DNA from: Monosporascus cannonballus
Lineage: Eukaryota; Ascomycota; Sordariomycetes; Xylariales
Assembly (NCBI GenBank): GCA_004154925.1
Contig: QJNS01000178.1
Coordinates: 1-64,000 of the forward strand
DNA: 64,000 bases
Reading direction: 5' to 3'
Below are positions 1 through 12,624 of the stretch, in pieces (the first letter of the stretch is position 1; every line of letters begins with the position of its first letter). Both the position numbers and the translations under genes were made by a program. Below the pieces are notes generated by a model. The model saw nothing but the letters and a program-made list of their open reading frames with translations, did not search any database and was not told the DNA's origin.

Positions 1-91
<91 letters not shown>

Positions 92-106
92 GTAATAATA
101 GTAAAT
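1..106. repeat. AAT trinucleotide microsatellite
   Basis: About 30 uninterrupted AAT units open the window, with two TAG-type interruptions near the right end before the pattern dissolves. The left edge is cut by the window, so the true length is unknown. Confidence 0.98.
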
Positions 107-1180
107 AACGTTATCTATATTTCAGAAATTCTAATAAAATAACATTTTAACGAAAGATATATTACTTATTATCAAAATACCAAAATCGTATAAAAAAGAT
201 TTATTATTTAAAATATATTTAAACTATAATGTACGGTTATAAAGTAAATATCAATCATATATATGTTAATATGTTAAAATAATTTCTATAATTATTAATT
301 TAAAACTTTGAAACTATAGTTACATAAAAAGATTTATTAGCGAAGATAATATCCAATGAAAACTAAATTTCTAATTAATAATAATATTTAAAAACTGCAT
401 TAATTATTATTAAATCCAAAATACTTATCGAAAATATACATATATATACATAATTATACAGAAATTCAATATTAAAACCATATATTATTAAATATATAAA
501 ATTATACGAATATTCGAACGAAGTAAATGTTTAAATTACAAATGTAGTTTTACTTTAATAATACAATTAATGAATTGTAAAATCCTTTTTATTATTACCG
601 TGATTCAAAACTTACAATTTAAGCGAATAAATATGATTAATCTTTTTATACGAAGAAAGTTTTTAAGAAGTATAAGTAAATAATTATTTAAATTTAATAG
701 TAATAATAATAAAGAAATTTATAAATTAAATAGAGCTTTGTATGATATTAGATAAATCACTTAACTTTAGTATTATATATTAATTATTTTTTATAAATAA
801 GTTGCTTCTTTATTTTTCAAAATAGATTTTAAGATATTTTAGAAATGTTATTTATACTGCTATTTATATAAATAACTTTGCTATAATTATATTTTATAAA
901 AATATAATAGGTTATAAATTAAAATGTAAATTGTGATATTTAAACTAAATTAAATATATAAACAATTATTATAGAATATATTGGGTATAATAGATATTAG
1001 ATTTCAAAATTATAAATATATTAATTAATTTATAGTGTTTGTAAATGGAATAAATTATACTTTAATTTTATAAAGTTTTACTTTAAAGCCGTCTGGTAAT
1101 TGCTTGTAAATTCCGAACGTAATAAACTTTAAACTCGTTAATAACTTTAGCAAGGTCGAAAAACTATATTTTACACAGCA
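107..1180. other. AT-rich stretch, nothing recognised
   Basis: This sequence is over 80 percent A+T by eye, with dense stops in all frames. I see no repeat family, RNA gene or protein motif in it. It is probably strongly mutated repeat DNA. Confidence 0.5.
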
Positions 1181-1250
1181 AACCTTAAAAATAAACCTTA
1201 AAAATAAACCTTAAAAATAAACCTTAGAAATAAACCTTAAAAATAAACCT
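1181..1250. repeat. 13-bp tandem repeat, about 5.4 units
   Basis: Five consecutive copies of the unit AACCTTAAAAATA, one with a single A-to-G change in its middle, are followed by a partial sixth copy. The array then fades into degenerate copies (AAATCTTAAA-like words) up to about 1295. It is a minisatellite with no evident function. Confidence 0.93.
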
Positions 1251-1431
1251 GAAACGTAAATCGTAAAGCTAAATTTTAAAAGTAAATCTTAAATATGCAT
1301 AAAAGGATTTGCACACTTTTACCAGTTTTACCGCTCGATCGTTTTACGGTTTTTTAGTTACTATATACCAAAATGTTATACTATAAAATTCCGAATATAT
1401 AATATCGATAATCCTTTTTAGTAAAATCTTT

Positions 1432-1710
1432 AACGAAACCGTCTCGTTTACAGTAGTTAAATCTTATAAAGTTATCGAGTAGACGAAAACCGTCTACATT
1501 TTAATCGATGCAAAAACTTTTTTCTTAGAAAAAGTCGAGTTCGGTTTTTAATTTTCGGATAAAATTTAATTTATAAAAATAACGATAATCAATCTTTATT
1601 AGAACTTATACAAAACTAATATAAAAATTATGAAGAAATGGTTAACGAAACTAGAAAAAGAAGATAATAACGAGTTTAAATATTTCGACCTTTAGATTTT
1701 GGCATAAATT
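1432..1710 (+). pseudogene. unidentified coding-like remnant
   Basis: One plus-strand frame reads about 90 codons with few stops, all TAA or TAG. It gives an ordinary protein-like composition, for example KTVYILIDAKTFFLEKVEF near 1480-1540 and MKKWLTKLEKEDNN near 1630-1670. I do not recognise the family. The frame is disrupted on both sides and has no clear start. It could be a transposon gene fragment, or chance in AT-rich sequence. Confidence 0.3.
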
Positions 1711-3469
1711 AACAACCATTGTGAACGCTGATAAAAACAATAATAAAACTTAAATAAATATTATTTGTAAGCGTATTAATAAAATAATATAGTTTAATTA
1801 AAAAGCTTATTTTAAAAATTTATTACCTTATTAAATAAAAAAACCGCTATTAGCGTCGCCGAATTTGCTGAAAAACGTCGTTATTTTTTTTTAAAGATAT
1901 CAGTAATATAGAAAACGCGATAATAGAAGATTAAAAGCAGATATTATATATTTGGTCAGACCTTTTACATATAGAGCTATGTATATCTAGAGTCCAATTT
2001 CAGTTTTTTATATTAGTGAAACGTATAACTTTAATATTTTTTATTTTATTTATATTTCTTTTCTTTTATAATAAATTCATCTTTTATTGTTCGAAGTTGA
2101 AAAATTCAAGTTGTGAAAGTTGTTTTATTATATATATAGCAATAATAATTTTCGTATTTTTTGGAACCTTTTTCTAATTTACGTTGTTTGAAATAATCGA
2201 TTTTTCTATTTCTTGTCGTCGATAATTATTTATCCGTTTTCGCTTTAAAAACTGAATAACCGCTAACTCGACCGTGCTTTTATTTGTGAACGTAAATAAT
2301 TGGTCGAAAATTACGCCGTTTTTTTAACGTTTTACCATTTAAAAGACGTAAAATCGAACGGCGAAATACACGTTAACGTTTTCGGTTAAATAGCATACCG
2401 TTTACCTAGTATAATTAAGTAAATGTTTTCTTTATTAAGCTTAAATACTTTAAAAAAATCGAAATTAACGTTACTAGTATTTTTAATAAATAAACCCAAT
2501 ACGTATAGTTATTTTCATAAAATCTCCTTATTGTTTTAAAATTATAACAAATGCTTTATATGTTTAGTTTTGTTTCTTAAGTATTAAACCCATATAATTA
2601 TTAATAATTACAAAGTAGTCACTAAATATTTAAATGCAAAGTTGTAAAATAATGAATTAAAAATTGAGATAATAGCTCAATAATTATAAATTATTTTAAA
2701 AAATAAATATGTTAGCAGATTTTTATCTAAGTTATATATATTATACTTAAATACCGTTTTATAATATTTCTTTATATATAAATCGGCAACCTGTGGCCGA
2801 GACTTTGTCGTATAGATTTATTTGTTTAATAATGTGTTTAAATAATTGGTTTTTTACTAATTATTATTTATTATATATACAGTATTGTAATTCATAAAAT
2901 GTTTGATATAAGATAAATCTATATTAACGTTATTTAATTCGTTTATATTTTTCGGTATCTTAATTATCGCATATATAAATATATTTATTAAATGTTGTCT
3001 AATTAAGTTTTTACTTGACTTTTGTGTTATTAATGGTTTTAATTTATTCTTTTCTTTTTAAATATTTATAATTATAATTTCTGTCTAGGTTCGCCGTTTA
3101 TACTTCGAATAATAATTATTATTCTCGTATTATATTTTGCTCTCCTTTAATTATTTTTGGTCCGTTTACTAATTGAACATTATTTCTATATTTTTCCGCC
3201 TTAATAATTTTAAAAAATAAAGGTTCTATAATATATTAAATTATTTCAATTATATTCTAAGCATTTACAATGATTCATTAATATTTAAAATCCTTTATCA
3301 ATATTGTATTAACTGTTTTATATTTATTTTGATATTGTTTACGTTATTAATCTTTCGAAAAAAGGTATTAAATTTCATACGTATTATATTTAAATAAAAC
3401 AGTATTATCGACCGTATTTATTTATTTACATTTAAACGTTTATTAATATTAAATAAAAATTAATTACAA
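1711..3469. other. eroded AT-rich stretch, no gene recognised
   Basis: I find no domain motif or repeat edge that I can support here. The minus-strand remnant described next may extend into the right part of this stretch, but stops and frame changes are too dense to follow. Confidence 0.4.
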
Positions 3470-4265
3470 TTTAAAATATTATTTAAGAAATGTTTTATTA
3501 TTATCGTAAACTTGCGAAATTAAAATAATAACTTGCAACGTTAATTAAGCGGCTTTTTAATAAATTATTATAATTCACTCGATAAATTATATTTTTCGAA
3601 AATGCGTATTCTATCATTCGTAAAGTTTGAACTAAAAGGATATTTGTAATTTCTAAGGTAGAAAATATCGAACGTATAATAATTACCGCTGTTAAGATAT
3701 AACCTTTTCATTATTTCGAATTCTTTTATATCGAATATATATTAATTAATTAATTACTTTTGCGCTTTTCTTTTTGCTTCATTTATTTTTAAGTTATTAT
3801 CGTTATCATTATATTTTTAAAAAGACAAAAATAAAGTATGATAATAGTAGTCGAGGGTATTTATTGTCAAATATGCGCCGTATTACCGCTATATAAATAC
3901 CACGGTATAGTTTACGTTATATTTAATATTACATTTAAGGCTTTAAAAGATAATTTTCGTTTTCAATCGTTTAATCATAATATAAAACGTAATTAGTCTG
4001 TTTTATTTCACTATAATAAACCTATTCGAAAAACTCGTAACTATATAGCAATTATTTAATAAACGCGCTATAACGATAATAAAGTGTTGTTTAATTTTAT
4101 TTTTAACAACGTAGAAAAATGTTCAACAGTTGTTGTTAATTTTGCGTTATTTCGTTATTTGTAAACGATTTCGAAACAGAATTAATTTTTTATTTCTTTT
4201 CGTCGTTTCTGGTAATCATTTTTTAAATTCGTTAATTAGTCCACTGTAAGGCCTATTTTTATCAT
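3470..4265 (-). pseudogene. unidentified coding remnant, minus strand
   Basis: Read on the minus strand with frame changes, this segment gives long runs of protein-like sequence interrupted mainly by TAA/TAG, as expected for glutamine codons hit by RIP. Readable pieces include NYTVVFI and YGAYLTINTLD near 3850-3910, EIMKRLYLNSGNYYTFDIF near 3670-3730, and IRIFEKYNLSSEL near 3570-3620. A middle part is rich in Asn, Asp and Glu. I do not recognise the family: there is no reverse-transcriptase, DDE or helicase signature. A transposon-encoded protein is most likely given the surroundings. The ends are not defined. Confidence 0.42.
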
Positions 4266-6005
4266 CGTATATATTATCTTAAGCTCTTATTAATAATTTT
4301 AATATCAGCAATTACTTATTCAATATTTACTAATAATTTATTAATATAATACTAAATCTTTGTAATTAGATAAGGTATTTTAATTTTATTATATGTTATA
4401 TTGAATTATAGTTTAGTCGATAATATAGTTTATAGTCGTAATTCTTTCATATTATTAAATAATTTTTGTTACTTTTATGCCGTAGTATTTAAAGTTTTAT
4501 AAATGTATTATTATAGTTTAAGTTTAATTTAAATTTAATTTAATTAACTTATTTTAGTAATATTTAAATAGCTTTCGACCGATTTACGACAAATTAATAC
4601 CGTTAATATATTAAAAACATTTTCGTATATTTATCTTATTTTTTATAAATACGTTTTTAGTTTTATTCGTAGTTGACGACTATTTACTAAACGTTTATCA
4701 AATACTTACGTAAACTTTTAATATTATATTTAGCGGATTATTCTTTTTACTTAATTAACAATATTCCTTTGTCGTAATTATTGTTATATTGAACATTATT
4801 ATTTATTACTTGTTTTTTCTACTCTTTCTTAAAATTGGAAAATACTAGCTAACGAATAACCTTTTTCATTTATATTACGACTTTAATAAAAATACCGAAA
4901 ATACATTATATAATTGTTAATATTATATAAATAAATATATTTAATAGGTTTATTTTTTTATTTTTGAACTCTTATTTGAATATGTTTTAGTAGTAATTCT
5001 GATTTTTGTAAATTTAAATGTTTTCGTAAATAACTTTATAATTTCAGTTTTGCCGACAATAATTAATTAATGTTTTTATAATAAAATGCCTCTAATTAAT
5101 TATAATCTTTTCGCAATATTTGCGTTGTTGTCGTTAAATTTATACAATTTATTTAAATTATTTACACATTTATTTTTCTAAATCTCAACTCAAAATGTAT
5201 TTAAAATTTATTGTATTATTCGAAAATAGTATTTATATAAAGTCTTAAGTGGCAAATATCTTGTAAATCTATTGTGATAATTATTCTAAGTATATTCAGT
5301 TGTATATAATAATTCTATTCAATAAATTGAATTATGCCAATATTCTTTATTGAAACGTTTTTTAAATTTAATTTACATATTGTGTTTATTTATCTATTTG
5401 CAAAAATGAATGGTTAATAATTAACGTTTGGTTTTTTTATTTTGCTTAATGTAATATAAACGAAATTAATAAATAATTTATTTAAATCGTTAATAACTTC
5501 CGATAAAAACAAAAATAATATTTTTTTTCATATACAAAATATTAACTAATTTTATAAGTATTAATCTTTTTACTATAAAAACAAAATAAAATTCGCAAAC
5601 CGGTTAATAATTATAATAAGAATATTATATTTATATGCATAGTTTTTTAAATTTCAAAAAATAATTTTATTACAAAAGTTATATATAATAAAAATAAAAC
5701 ATTTAACGTCTAATATTATTCAACTTTGAATTTTCGTATATATTAATATATAAAGTAATATTCGATATATTTTCGAATAAAGTTTATTATTTTTTCAATT
5801 AAAAGATGAAATAGCTTATTAAATAAATTTTTAAGTTTTGTTATATTCGATTTTGAAGTTATTATAATATTAATGAATTAAATATTTGTGTAACGCATAA
5901 TATAATGGAATAATAAATCTATTTCGATAAAATAAAATGTTATTTAAGTTTATATAATATGTTTTTTATATTTTAATATTTTATTTTAAATTAAAGTTAT
6001 AAATC
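4266..6005. other. eroded AT-rich stretch
   Basis: The left part may continue the unidentified minus-strand coding remnant, with scattered readable words. From about 5400 to 6005 I see only A/T-rich sequence. No terminal repeat or domain was found. The right edge is the LTR of element C. Confidence 0.4.
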
Positions 6006-6212
6006 TGTAAGATAATGAACAGCTCTGAGCTGGGGTTAAATGATCTGCGATTAGTCGTAAAGCAGATTCTAAGAAATGAATGTATTAAGTTACTTTTATC
6101 TGGTGTTTTTTGTTAGCTGCTAGATAATAGATTTATATTAGTAAATAGGTCGGTAGCTAATCAGTAGTTGGTCGGTTCCTAGCTTTATTTTTATAAGAGC
6201 TATATTTTCATA
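6006..6212 (-). repeat. left (3') LTR of element C
   Basis: This 207-bp repeat begins TGTAAGATAATG and ends near TATTTTCATA on the plus strand. It aligns without gaps over its first 52 bases with 20107-20158 and is related to the solo LTR at 27060-27254. That third copy shows the original termini best: TGTGAG on the left and CCTACA on the right. On the coding (minus) strand this is the 3' LTR. Confidence 0.85.
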
Positions 6213-6383
6213 ATTTCTTTAAGTTATTAATTTTTAATAACAATATTATTAATTTAATATAGCGTATTTTGCAAATTTAGTAACGTATATTTATAAATAA
6301 TTCCCCGTTATAAATACGTAAGTTATATTATATTATAAGTAATTGCCGTAATAATTAATACGTGTTATATTACATAATTAATT

Positions 6384-6593
6384 ATGTTCTGTCTAATTTT
6401 TTATTATAATCCGTTTTTAACCTTATTTTATTTATTTTCTTTTCTTTTGCACCTATATTTTTATTTCTTTTACGTATGCGTTTCGTTTAGTTTTCCGTTT
6501 TTCTTTATTCTTATTTCGCCTTTTCCGTTTATTCTGCGTATAATTTATGTTTTTTTTTCGTTTGCCATATTTGCTTCTCGTGAGAAAGTTTAA
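6384..6593 (-). pseudogene. basic tail of element C polyprotein (probable)
   Basis: On the minus strand this segment encodes an unusually Lys/Arg-rich stretch with few stops. It lies between the left LTR of C and the insertion point of A, where the 3' end of C's pol frame is expected. The open plus-strand frame over the same bases is only the complement (Phe/Leu/Ser-rich low complexity) and is not credible as a gene. A basic C-terminal tail after integrase is common in Gypsy polyproteins, but no domain can be confirmed here. Confidence 0.4.
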
Positions 6594-6681
6594 AAAAAGC
6601 AATATTTTGATATTAATAATAATTAGGATTTCCTTTAGCGTTTTCCTTTTAATGTCGATAATAAAATAAATATTAATTATA

Positions 6682-7072
6682 TATAATGGCTAGGAGGTTT
6701 AACCAATTATTAAACCTTAGTCGTACGGGTTTATGTTAGCAGGAGTATCGTGGGAATCTGAGCAATAAATATAGTAATTGTATTATATCTCGTAATACCA
6801 AAAGTGCCTTAGGTAATAAATTATTATTATAAATAATTAGTATTAATAAATGTTACAAACTAAGGTTATTTAAATTATAAAAATAATAAATATTTTATAT
6901 TTAATTTTTTTAACCTGTCGGTCCTGGCTTTATAGGCTTTACGATCGATCCTATTAAGCCTAGCTCTATAGGCTTTACGATCGATCTTATCGAACTATTA
7001 CGTAACTTGACTTACATAGCTTAGTCGTTTATTGCGACCGTTTCCGAGGCCGCAACTTATTAGGTTATAATA
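6682..7072 (-). repeat. 3' LTR of element A
   Basis: It matches the right LTR over its whole 391 bp, with mostly transition differences. It contains a 36-bp tandem repeat, two copies at 6923-6994, each carrying TTTACGATCGATC, which is also present in the right LTR. The end next to the internal region reads GGTTATAATA against GGTCATAACA in the other LTR, both changes being C-to-T. Confidence 0.95.
6923..6994. repeat. 36-bp tandem repeat inside LTR A
   Basis: Two tandem 36-bp units both contain ATAGGCTTTACGATCGATC. The equivalent pair in the right LTR starts at 13409. The unit is absent or unrecognisable in the LTR of element B, so this part of the LTR has diverged or turned over. Confidence 0.88.
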
Positions 7073-7090
7073 CGATTTTCTTTTTTTATA
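7073..7090 (-). other. probable polypurine tract of element A
   Basis: On the minus strand the bases just before the 3' LTR form an almost pure purine run (ATAAAAAAAGAAAA). This is where plus-strand DNA priming starts in LTR retrotransposons. Its position supports the minus-strand orientation. The surrounding A/T richness makes the call moderate. Confidence 0.55.
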
Positions 7091-7273
7091 ATTTTTGCCT
7101 CGAAGAATTTTTCTTTCTTTCGTAAATCTTTTTTTGTTATTATATTAAGTCGTATTGGAGAACCGATTAATAAAAAAACGAAAGAACGAAATAATTTGCT
7201 TAAATTGATTACTTTTCGAGCTATGGATATATCTGTATGTTTTTATTATGTTTGTCGTGGGTTATTATTTTAT

Positions 7274-7726
7274 TATGCCTTTTCGTCGGATTTTTCCCGG
7301 TACAAAAAATACGTAACGCGGAACTAAGGCCTTTATAACGTTAACGGTTTTTCCATTTCTTAATTCGAAAAGTTCGTTTTCAATTACCTTAAGATTAAAA
7401 CGGAGCTTAAAAAAGCTAAGAAAAAAGCGGAATAGGCGCAAATTAAGGTTTATCGTTTTCGAAAATAAAAGAAATTATGGGCCGACCGTATAGCACATAT
7501 GTTATTTCGTAAGTTTCGGTCCTTAAAGGAGCTAGATAAATTGGAACGTTAAGAAAAATAGGCCGAACTGGAGGCCGCCAAGGCCATGACAGCAGAGATC
7601 GTACCTTTTTTCGACTAGTTTAACCTGGAATTTATAAACTAGTTATTTATTAATCAGGGGATTTTCGACTTTGCCGATTTCGGCGTTATTGGTAAAAGGT
7701 TTTTAATAGGCGCTAGGCGCCAATAA
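7274..7726 (+). pseudogene. antisense reading frame at 3' end of element A, unidentified
   Basis: One plus-strand frame runs 151 codons with about eight internal stops, all TAA or TAG. It ends with CAATAA. Its composition is much less A/T-biased than its surroundings. Residues about 45-105 are a Lys/Glu/Ala/Leu-rich, coiled-coil-like block, for example TELKKAKKKAE and LKELDKLER, then AELEAAKAMTAEIVPFFD. A Phe/Ile/Gly-rich tail follows (INQGIFDFADFGVIGK). It runs opposite to the element's gag-pol. It could be an antisense accessory gene of the element, a captured gene fragment, or an older sequence. I do not recognise a named family. No start codon is preserved upstream. Confidence 0.55.
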
Positions 7727-9869
7727 GGTTTTTAGCGGGTTCCTAGGTATTTTCGGAATCTAGGTATTTTTTTCACTTAATTAGGTATTAGGTAAATCCA
7801 TTTTTTTTATATATCGAATATTTTTTCCATTTCGTATATTTATTCGTTTTGTACTTCCGTATGGTTTTATATCGTATATACCTTAATTATATCTGTTATT
7901 AATTTAAATAAATAAATATTAAAAATTGAATACAGTTTAAATTTTGAGGAAAGTTCTAATTAATAATAATTTTTTAAGATTTTTTTTAATGATTTTATGT
8001 AAACCAATATATTTGAAATCCACTTTTTTATTAAGTTATTTGGTTTAAATATTTTTGGTAACGAAAAAAACTATTTCCCTTTTTTCGAAAGTTAATTTCT
8101 TTTTAATGTTTTCTGGTTATAATATTTACTTATTTAATTTCGTACGAATTCTAGGTTTATTTTTATTTCTTAACATAGTTATCGTTATTATTCTAACGTA
8201 AAAACTATTTTGATATTAATTAAACTATTATTAGGTATTGTTTATAAATATTTAAAATAAAATCAAAATTTACGTTCATAAATATTATTTTGATATTTTT
8301 ATTAAAATTAATATTACAAGATAATTATATAATTAATAATCTTTAAATTAATTATTGTATTTGTAATTAATGTAATATCGTAAGTAAGGTTTTATAATTT
8401 AATTCGTTCGGTTTATTTATTTATCCGTTTAAGGTCATAATATATTAAATAATTTATGATTTAAGCCGATTTATATTATTAGGCCTTACCAAAACTTAAA
8501 TACAAATGGTAATCCCTTATTTAAAATAAATTCCATTAATAATCCGTAAATATTAAAAATATATTTAAAGAAAATATATATTATTTGTTCGGCGTTTATA
8601 TTTTTGTAATATGATAAAAAATAAAGAATTTCGTAAATTAATCGATAATTACGAACATATTATCATAATATATTTTTATAACTGGATTTTTTGATATAAA
8701 AAGTTTGATAATAAAATCAAATATAACTAAATACCATAATCGTTTTGCGATTAATAATGGCTATAATATTCCGTATAGCTTATATTATCGTATTTTCGTT
8801 TTAACGCAAACATTACATTATCGTATAAATTTTTGTACCGTTAATTTCATTTTAAAAAAGGAATATATATATTAAAATCGTTTTACGATTTTGTAAATCT
8901 CTAAATATTTATATAATTAATATTCGTATATTTTTCGTATTAAATCCTTTTAATATTTTTTAAAACTTATATTTTATTTATTTTTCAGTTTTTTGGAAAA
9001 TTATTTTTATATTATTAGATCTTTTAATATATATCGAAATGTACTGCCCGAATTATCGTAATCTGTCGTATACGCAAATATCTTTCTATAATGGTATCGA
9101 AAATTATATAACTAATTTTGACTAATTTCTTTTCGAGGTTTAATCGCCTGCTTAGGACATTTGCTTTGTTATTCTTTAAACCTTTCTTATAAATAATAAC
9201 GAAATCGAAGTTCGCTAATTTTTCTACATATTTTAATTATCGTTTTATAAGCTCTCTAATCGTAATAAATCGGGTAAAATTTTAATAATCCGTATAAACC
9301 TTAACTTAATATAAACTTCCCTTTAGAAAATGCTTAAACTTTCGAAATACTATAATAATAATTATAAATAAATGCGGTTTTTCTTAATTTGTACGAAAGA
9401 AATACAATAAAATACAATTTACCTTAATTACTACGTTTAACGCGTAATCGGAAATATCGGTCTTTAACTTAACGGAGCGATTTAAATCGTATATTATTAA
9501 TATTAATTTGTTAGTAATTATATCCTTAATATCTTAAAATACGTTTTTCGTATCTAGCGTCCATTTAAATTCTTTTTTTATAAAATTTATTAAAAATATG
9601 GTTATTTTGTTAAAATTTTAAATAAACTTCTTATAATAATTGGCTAATTTAAAAAATGCTTATACTTCCTTAACTATCGTTAACGTCTGTTATTTTGTAA
9701 TTACAGTAATTTTTTTAAGGCTTATTTTAATATGTCGTAAGGTAATAATATGTCCTAAATATTTTACTTCTTACTTATAAAACTAATTTTGTTTGCGTTA
9801 ATAAGTAACCTTACGTTTAATAAAGTTTAAAAAATTTTATAAACGTATTTTACGTATATTTGTTCCGTT
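7727..9869 (-). pseudogene. element A pol 3' part, domains not resolved
   Basis: RNase H and integrase of element A should lie here, judging from the spacing in elements D and E. RIP has destroyed most of the sequence, and I could not trace individual motifs with confidence. The strand is inferred from the reverse transcriptase to the right and the LTR order. Confidence 0.5.
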
Positions 9870-10230
9870 TCCGAAAAAATCAAAATATCGTCGAAATAAC
9901 ATACGACGAAAATATCGCGGTATTTTCGTAACACACAATTTACTATCCGTTAGAAAATTACTGGTACGTTCGTAAGTTCTATCAATATAACTAAATACTT
10001 AAATAATTTGTATTTCGTTTTAAAAGTTATGTTCCATTTATATCTTTTTTAATTCTAATAAAATTATATTTATTTTTAAAATCAAATACTATAAATTATG
10101 TAGCTCTATAAAATTAATTTTTATTTCCGTAATTAAAGATATTAATATTCGATCTTTAACAATAATATTATTTAATTATCGATAATTAATTATAAATCGT
10201 AATTTTTCGTTCTTTTTAAATACGAAAAAT
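9870..10230 (-). pseudogene. Gypsy reverse transcriptase, element A
   Basis: The minus strand reads CYFDDILIFSETEQIY at about 9850-9905. This is the catalytic YxDD box of Gypsy reverse transcriptase with its usual following residues; the Asp-Asp codons are at 9887-9892. Upstream in the same protein, at about 10030-10095, it reads FDFKNKYNFIRIKKDINGT. This matches the conserved block of Gypsy polymerases that normally reads close to LDL-NAY--IRIKEGDEWKTAF. Several stops interrupt the frame, so it encodes no working enzyme. Element B carries the same segment near 56.75-56.9 kb. Confidence 0.9.
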
Positions 10231-12624
10231 ATAAAATATCTTATGAGTAATTTCAAAAATCGAATCCATCCTTTTTATAGCCAATCTTCCAGGTATTTTT
10301 TAATAATATGTAATTCGTTTTTTATTAAGGTTATAAATAAGGTAAAACTTCGTCGAAGATCCTTTTTTAAAAATTATTTTCAATCTTATTCGTTATATTT
10401 TAATAATTTCGTATCGAATTCCTTTCTAAAAAGCTGCTTATATATATAATATTATGATAACATATTAATTAAAGTTTCTAATTTTTAAAGCAACTATTTT
10501 TATTATTTTAAATCGTTATTTAATTATTTTAATTTCGCTTTAATAATAATAACAATACGTCGTATTTTTCTTTAATACCCGTTTTTTTTAGATTTTGTCT
10601 CTTTAGGTAATAAGGTTTTTATTATATCTTTATCCCTATATTCGTCGTTATTATCGATCAAATATTAAAATCTTAATTTATTTTTCTTTTATTTATTAAT
10701 AAAAAATAAAATAAATTTTATTTGGCCAGTTTTACCGTTAATTAAAATTCCGTATTAACGTATCCATAATAATCCTAAGATTATATCGTAATTCCCAAAT
10801 AAAACGATATCGAAATTAACTATCTAGTTTTATTCTTAAATAAAAATCTCGAAATAATTAATTTCGCGTATAATTTTTTTCGTTATCAAAAACGAATTCC
10901 TAACTTTCGGCATTTATCGTTATATAAGGTTTTAATTTGTATTTCCATAATAATCTAAATTTATTAATTATATTTGGTATAATATAATCCCCTCCTATAA
11001 TTTCGTAATCTATTATTATAATATACCAATACGTTCCGATTCGTATATCTAAAGTAATAAGGTTATTAACGTTTTTTATCGTCGCGTTTAAAACTTTTCG
11101 TAAAATTTTTTTTTAACTTTTCTGGGTTTCGTTATTTTGCAGCTTTTTTATAGATAGTTTTTTTCTTTTAACTTTTGTTCAACTCTGTCGAACTTTGCTT
11201 ATATTTTTTCGTTTAACGCGTTAAGCTGCTATATTTATCGTTATTACTGGCATATCATTCCTTCGAATTATATTAATTATTTTTAATTTTGTTATAATTC
11301 TTTTTCTTATCGAATTAATACTTTTTATATTTACGACTTTATCTTACTATACGTTATCCTAATTATTATTCCAGAGACCTTTTGTAAATTCACGTATTTT
11401 TTAATAACTTTCTTTTGATAAGGGTTTGTAATAAATACTAATTAAAAATGGAAATCCGTAATAATTTTCTAATAATGCTTTTTTACCGTATGCTGGATTA
11501 ATTTTTTTTCTATTTGGTAAATATACTATCCATAATAACAAAAATGGTTTTTTTACGGGCATTACTTGTTTTCGGGCCAACTTTCCGCTTCGACCAGCTG
11601 TTGGACATTTTCTGAGGTTATAGTTCGAAAATATCGATACTATTATTTATTACCTTTATTATTTCCGGTATAATTTGGAAAATCGAATCTCTCGTAATAT
11701 ATACAGGTAATTCGTTCGTAAATATATTTTTTTTATTTTTGGTAATTGGGATATTCTCGTCGTCGATAATATATTGCGTATATTCTGCTATATCGATTAA
11801 GAGTTCCGGGACAGATTTCTTTTATCCAATCTTAGTATTTGTATAATTATCCTTATAACGTTTTTTACTATATTCGCGATACCTGTTAAATCAGCTTTTT
11901 GGCTTTTCGCATTTTTCGTCAAATCTTTTATCGTAATAGCCCTTATTGGGTTTTTTGCTATAGGGGACCTAGTATGTACTTAGGCCGAATTATGTTAATA
12001 GATTTGCCTCCGTTTTTTTGGTTTTTTGGACTATTTTTTAGATATAAGTTTCTAATTATCTTAACGGGGTTTCTTAGGTACCTTGTATTATGCTGTCTTA
12101 TGTCCTATTTTATTGCAATTATAGCATTTGGTCTGGTTTTAATTTTTCCTATAAGTGGTTCCTGATTTCATAGGTCCTAGTTTTATGTCGTAAAAAATGT
12201 TGCTACGTCGAAAAACGCTAATGTTGGCGATATATCGAAATTTGTTATTATTTTTTCCTTTTGTGTCTTTAATACATTATGCGTATTATCGATCGTTAAT
12301 TTTAATTATCATAACGATATAACCCGACAGATAATTAGACCGATTAAATTTAAAAAGTTTTTCCTATACTTTTTTTTCAAGCCGTCGAAAAACTTAGTTA
12401 TTAACATTTTTTATTTTTAGTTCAGTTTTGCTATTAGCTAAACTAACGTACTACCGTAACTAGATGCTAATTCTTTTTGTCGTAATTGCTAAATGTGTAT
12501 TTCGGCTTTTATTTTTTCGTTTATTATTCCGAAAGTTTTCGTTAATACTTGTTTAAATTGTTCGTAATCGTTATAAATTCGCATTACCTGTACGTTTCGT
12601 TTTTTTAACTAGCAGGATAACGTA

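Noticed and set aside
6384..6593. Plus-strand open frame of 69 codons, Phe/Leu-rich
   Set aside because: It is the complement of a Lys-rich minus-strand segment; low complexity.
10243..10449. Plus-strand open frame of 68 codons
   Set aside because: It lies opposite the minus-strand pol/reverse transcriptase of element A and is its shadow.
11899..12165. Plus-strand open frame of 88 codons, hydrophobic
   Set aside because: It lies within the minus-strand coding part of element A. Element B shows related bases there, but no conserved plus-strand frame.
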